From Endomychus coccineus (lineage: Eukaryota > Arthropoda > Insecta > Coleoptera > Endomychidae): 64,000 bases of DNA. Each line of letters begins with the position of its first letter. Position 1 is the first letter of the stretch. This document shows positions 60,663-64,000 of the stretch, piece after piece. Location: positions 180,837,112 to 180,901,111 of the forward strand of contig OY294069.1 in NCBI GenBank assembly GCA_958510875.1, written 5' to 3'. The notes beneath the pieces were generated by a model. That model was not told the DNA's origin. It was given only the letters and a program-made list of their open reading frames with translations, and did no database searches. Made by a program: the position numbers and the translations under genes.

Positions 60663-61302
60663 TTGAGGCTTGAACTGAAACTGGTTCTACTGGTTTCTGT
60701 AGCCGTATTTATTGTAGGAAAAATCCTTCACGCTACATAGTTCACTGCCTTTGTTCCGGTGGTTAACTTCGTTCCGGCACCTGACCCTGCCGTTGTGCGA
60801 TCATGTGCGAAGTGGAATTTTCGAGGATGGGTTTCCAAATGTTGGGAAGATAATATCCTGAATCACGGTTCAGATTGTTCGGATGTTTTTGGATTTCTAT
60901 AGCTTCAAGAATTTTTCGCTGATAGAAGTTTGGGGCTCGGACTAGGATTTTAGTATCTTCAAAAAGGATTTGATGATTTGTGTCAAACTTGTGTTCCGCA
61001 AGTGCAGATCTACTAGTGTCACGAAGTCTTGTACATCGCTAATGTTCTTTCACACGAGTAGCTACTGTACGACCTGTTTCACCAATGTAGACTTTACCGC
61101 AAGAACAGGGAATACTATAAACACCTTCTGAGTGGAGAGGAGGAAGGGGATCTTTAATAGGTTTGTAAAACTGAGATAATTTTGGAAGTGTGGAAAAACG
61201 GGTAGAAATATTATGTTTTTTGAGGATTTTGGAAATTCGATCTGTTATATTTTGAATATATGGAAGATAGGCCGTGGATAAAGCAGGTGGGAGGGTTTCT
61301 GG

Positions 61303-61835
61303 CTCACCCACCTGCTTTATCCACGGCCTATCTTCCATATATTCAAAATATAACAGATCGAATTTCCAAAATCCTCAAAAAACATAATATTTCTACCCGT
61401 TTTTCCACACTTCCAAAATTATCTCAGTTTTACAAACCTATTAAAGATCCCCTTCCTCCTCTCCACTCAGAAGGTGTTTATAGTATTCCCTGTTCTTGCG
61501 GTAAGGTCTACATTGGTGAAACAGGTCGTACAGTAGCTACTCGTGTGAAAGAACATGAGCGATGTACAAGACTTCGTGACACTAGTAGATCTGCACTTGC
61601 GGAACACAAGTTTAACACAAATCATCAAATCCTTTTTGAAGATACTAAAATCCTAGTCCGAGCCCCAAACTTCTATCAGCGAAAAATTCTTGAAGCTATA
61701 GAAATCCAAAAACATCCGAACAATCTGAACCGTGACTCAGGATATTACCTTCCCAACATTTGGAAACCCATCCTCGAAAATTCCACTTCGCACATGATCG
61801 CACAACGGCAGGGTCAGGTGCCGGAACGAAGTTAA
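61303..61835 (+). pseudogene. Penelope GIY-YIG endonuclease domain (5'-truncated)
   Basis: An open frame continues from within the left arm to the stop at 61835. The authentic part reads ALSTAYLPYIQNITDRISKI, then SEGVYSIPCSCGKVYIGETG, RTVATRVKEHERC, ALAEHKFNTNHQI and a GYYLPNIWKPILE tail. GVYSI and KVYIG are the two tyrosine motifs of GIY-YIG nucleases, followed by the GETGR and KEH regions expected in Penelope-like elements. The reverse transcriptase is missing and the first codons come from the opposite arm, so no complete protein is encoded. In full elements this nuclease nicks target DNA for reverse transcription. Confidence 0.75.
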
Positions 61836-61935
61836 CCACCGGAACAAAGGCAGTGAACTATGTAGCGTGAAGGATTTTTCCTACAATAAATACGGCTACA
61901 GAAACCAGTAGAACCAGTTTCAGTTCAAGCCTCAA

Positions 61936-61982
61936 GCCTGCCCTGAAGATGCCACCTGTAATGGTTGGCGAAACGTCGGCAT
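61936..61982 (+). ncRNA. Hammerhead-like core, family 1 (right arm)
   Basis: Helix I is UGCC (61939-61942) with GGCA (61978-61981). CUGAAGA is at 61943-61949, then an extra U. Helix II is GCC(A)CC and GGUUGGC with a UGUAAU-type loop. GAAA is at 61970-61973. Helix III is AC and GU with no loop, so monomer folding would be strained and a dimer is implied. Predicted cleavage is after C61977. Confidence 0.6.
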
Positions 61983-62207
61983 CAAGTCGAGCTATTGTGA
62001 CGCGGAATCCATCCGGAAGACAAGATTTTTCAAGATTAGCTGTCCGCGGAAGTCTACTATCCAAGACATAATTATATTCTTGTTGTTGAGAAAAAAATTT
62101 TACAACTGTAAAACGATTTGAATCGTGAGATATTTTACTTTGATTGAGAAGTTTTGTAGTTAAGTAGTTTATAACAAATAAACCATAAAAGAGTTCAGAC
62201 TGTGGGA

Positions 62208-62362
62208 ATATTATAACACTATTGATAAGAAATGATCACCCTTATCCACTCAAAATACTATTAAAGTACTGAGAACTTTTGGCCTACTAGGTCCTCAGTA
62301 CTTTAATAGTATTTTCAGTGGATAATGGTGATTATTTCTTACCAATAGTGTTAGTCTATAAC
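62208..62362. mobile_element. Penelope-like family 2 inverted pair (short)
   Basis: Arms of about 65-70 bp mirror each other: TCAGTACTTTAATAGTATTT then a GTGGATAA block and AATAGTGTTA. They match the terminal region downstream of the hammerhead core in copies 1-3. Both arms start within a few bases of the predicted cleavage site. Confidence 0.65.
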
Positions 62363-62519
62363 AATTCGTTTTAAATAATTTTCTGGCTTTTCCTCTTAAA
62401 TTATGTCTGTTGCTCAACGGCGTCTGCTTCTTCAGCGAAGTGAGCAGATTGCACATAGTCGTTCGCTATGCTGATTGATGTAGAGGGCCATTGGAGAACT
62501 TGTGAGGGAGCCTCATCAT

Positions 62520-62655
62520 TCTCAGGTCAAATAAAGTCACGTTGCTGCAGTTTTCTCCTCTATAGTACTTGCAAGCGACAGAGCACATAAGACCGGCTAT
62601 TTTGTATCCGCAAGCTACACCACAATTATTGGTTTTACACCCGCTGGTTCATTTG
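62520..62655 (-). pseudogene. Cys-rich CXC-like remnant
   Basis: The minus strand reads SGCKTNNCGVACGYKIAGLM followed by CSVACKYYRGENCSNV. The C-x-C, GLMCS and GENCSN spacing resembles the cysteine-rich C-terminal motif found in many uncharacterised insect transposon-derived proteins. An upstream stop and lost cysteines indicate decay. Confidence 0.4.
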
Positions 62656-63643
62656 TACTCATTTCTGGTTCTCAAATTCTTGCAACGTCTTTTCCAACAC
62701 CAATTTAAGACAACCAAGCAGATTTAGTGAATTTTTGAAACGTAGTTGAGGCATCGTGTCTATGCAAGTGCCACCACCGTAAGATTTTTGCAGTATTTCG
62801 AGAAATCTCATGATTTGCGAGTAGCAAATTTGCCTTAAAAATAAGAAACCGAAATAGTCTCTTATCTGCTAAAAGCTACGACGCTGCATTCGGTGCGTAT
62901 TTTCTAAACAGTACTTATTGTAAAATAAACACGTCATAGCTTCGTAACAGTGCATCATAGGAAAAAAATGCATATAAATTTTGTAGGTTTTTCGGATTTA
63001 CAGATTCCACATTTCAACTGTAGGGCAAACATTTTTTTTCATTTCGGAAACGAGGAAAAAGTAATTTTCAGTCATTTTGGCACCCTCTGCTTTTTGGTTA
63101 GTAGTCAGTAGCATAGCTACTGCATATTGCAGAGAATATAATTTTAGTTCTCAACAACCCGCCGTTCTCGGAAAAATCTAATCCAAAAACATTTAGAAGT
63201 TTTAAAAAAAGCCCAATGTGGGAGCTCACAACTTATTGGTTTCAAGCTCGTCATATACCCCGCTAAAGGCTTATAAAAAAGTTTGGGTTATTTTTTTGCA
63301 CAAAATTTTAAAGATTTACTGTGCTATTATTGAAAAACGCTTTTGTCGTATGCCGAGAACTTTCTGAGGTATCGAAGGTGCTTGTTTTCTATTACGTAAA
63401 TTAATGTCAAACGATAAAAATATGATCGAGTTATGCTTTGGGGCCTTATACGCTGAAGATCTATCGCCTTTAGCATATGCCTTCTTAAGATTTTTGTTTG
63501 ACATCGAATGCATACATTATCTCTTTGGTGATTGTCAAACTATAACTACTATTTACACTGCAAGTCCATCTACACATTTGAATTATTTTCAAGATATTTG
63601 TACAATATTTTTCATTGAGTTGCCAGTTCTACATTTCCCTTGG
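62656..63643. other. 3' flank of SLC25 gene, nothing recognised
   Basis: No domain or repeat partner seen. The carrier gene's 3' UTR should begin just left of 63644. Confidence 0.3.
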
Positions 63644-64000
63644 TCACGCCACTCCAATTTCTGTTTTTTTTATAACACCAACGTAAGTTCCCATGATATC
63701 TGCACTGTTCCTCATTGTATTTCGAAATATGTCATTGTCGAAGAGTCGCATGGTCCAAGTAACGGTTGCAAACAAAGCTGCATTGACTGGAAAAGCTCTA
63801 ATCAGTGTGGGCGTAAGTCCACGAACCATAAACCCATAACCTTCGGCAGCTACACTTTTCCTTACACAATCCAACGCACTGGAGTATCTACCTTCCGAAT
63901 CTAATTGAATTCGAGTTTTAACGACATCTACCGGATATACTAGAAGCCACGATAGCACCCCAGCGCATCCTCCAGCCAGCAACATCATCGATGTAGAAAC
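63644..64000 (-). CDS. Mitochondrial SLC25 carrier, C-terminal exon (partial)
   Basis: The frame enters from the window edge at 64000 and ends at the stop at 63644, giving about 118 residues of the third carrier repeat. LLAGGCAGVLSWLLVYPVDV contains the transmembrane helix 5 signature P-x-D-x-x-K (PVDVVKTRIQ). It is followed by EGYGFMVRGLTPTLIRAFP and NAALFATVTW, helix 6. The pattern with RAFPVNAA is closest to the SLC25A29/45/47/48 group, basic amino acid or acylcarnitine-type carriers of the inner mitochondrial membrane. Subfamily and substrate cannot be fixed from one exon. The upstream exons lie outside the window. Confidence 0.87.
   Translation of the reverse strand, partial: VSTSMMLLAGGCAGVLSWLLVYPVDVVKTRIQLDSEGRYSSALDCVRKSVAAEGYGFMVRGLTPTLIRAFPVNAALFATVTWTMRLFDNDIFRNTMRNSADIMGTYVGVIKKTEIGVA

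Larger units (their letters stand above)
60568..62060. mobile_element. Penelope-like family 1 head-to-head palindrome
   Basis: Two 5'-truncated copies of the same element, minus (60568-61288) and plus (61303-62036), are joined 5' to 5' around a spacer of about 15 bp. The arms are nearly identical over about 720 bp. Each arm holds the end of the element's protein with a GIY-YIG nuclease domain and a terminal repeat with a hammerhead-like core. The left arm has a G-to-T change creating a stop at 61039-61041 that the right arm lacks. Confidence 0.9.

Noticed and set aside
61260..61302. N-terminus of the 191-codon frame beginning MEDRPWIKQ
   Set aside because: These codons lie in the left arm and spacer of the palindrome, read across the joint; they are not the native start of the Penelope protein.
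63404..63904. 166-codon open frame on the plus strand
   Set aside because: It lies antisense to the SLC25 carrier exon, has no recognisable domain, and is explained as a shadow of the coding strand.

Overview
The window is a 64 kb, AT-rich piece of an animal nuclear genome. The gene content points to an insect: glycoprotein hormone alpha2 and beta5 genes, a kelch-like 10 gene, mariner/Tc1, Penelope-like, RTE and Jockey-like elements, and a short stretch of TTAGG-type interspersed repeat. I cannot name the order with confidence. Genes are spliced with GT-AG introns and spaced widely; most of the rest is decayed mobile DNA.

Five protein-coding genes are supported. (1) A TPRG1L-like (hSac2-domain) gene on the minus strand, six exons, 3657-11191. 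(2) GPA2, the alpha subunit of thyrostimulin-type hormone, plus strand, 13322-16646. (3) GPB5, the beta subunit of the same heterodimer, minus strand, 32457-35389. The two subunits face each other tail to tail across about 16 kb. (4) KLHL10, a BTB-BACK-kelch CUL3 adaptor, minus strand, five exons, 47715-54689. (5) The last exon of a mitochondrial SLC25 carrier, minus strand, entering from the right edge (63644-64000).

Mobile DNA by region. 0-2.5 kb: a LINE tail and an inverted-repeat-bounded minisatellite. 4.7-9.3 kb (TPRG1L introns): a 530 bp hairpin, a long-TIR element filled with mariner and LINE debris, and a 1 kb foldback element. 12-19 kb: two copies of Penelope-like family 2, one split by an RTE insertion with a 13 bp target duplication. 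20-26 kb: small hairpins, a hammerhead-bearing repeat and LINE fragments, one with a twin-priming shape. 36-40 kb: a second foldback element, another Penelope family 2 copy and an inverted Penelope family 1 pair. 42-45 kb: an intact 2.26 kb Tc1/mariner-type transposon with about 465 bp terminal inverted repeats, next to a Crypton-like fragment. 45-47 kb and 52-58 kb: LINE and Penelope fragments, nested in places. 60.5-62.4 kb: a 1.5 kb near-perfect palindrome made of two Penelope family 1 copies joined 5' to 5', followed by a smaller inverted pair of family 2.

The most interesting signal is a set of hammerhead-ribozyme-like cores. Three unrelated-looking repeat families share one layout: a 4 bp helix I, the CUGA(A/U)GA box, one extra unpaired base, helix II, GAAA, and a helix III of only 2-3 bp. 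Other points of interest are a motif shared by two otherwise different foldback elements, three head-to-head Penelope dimers, and the convergent hormone-subunit pair.
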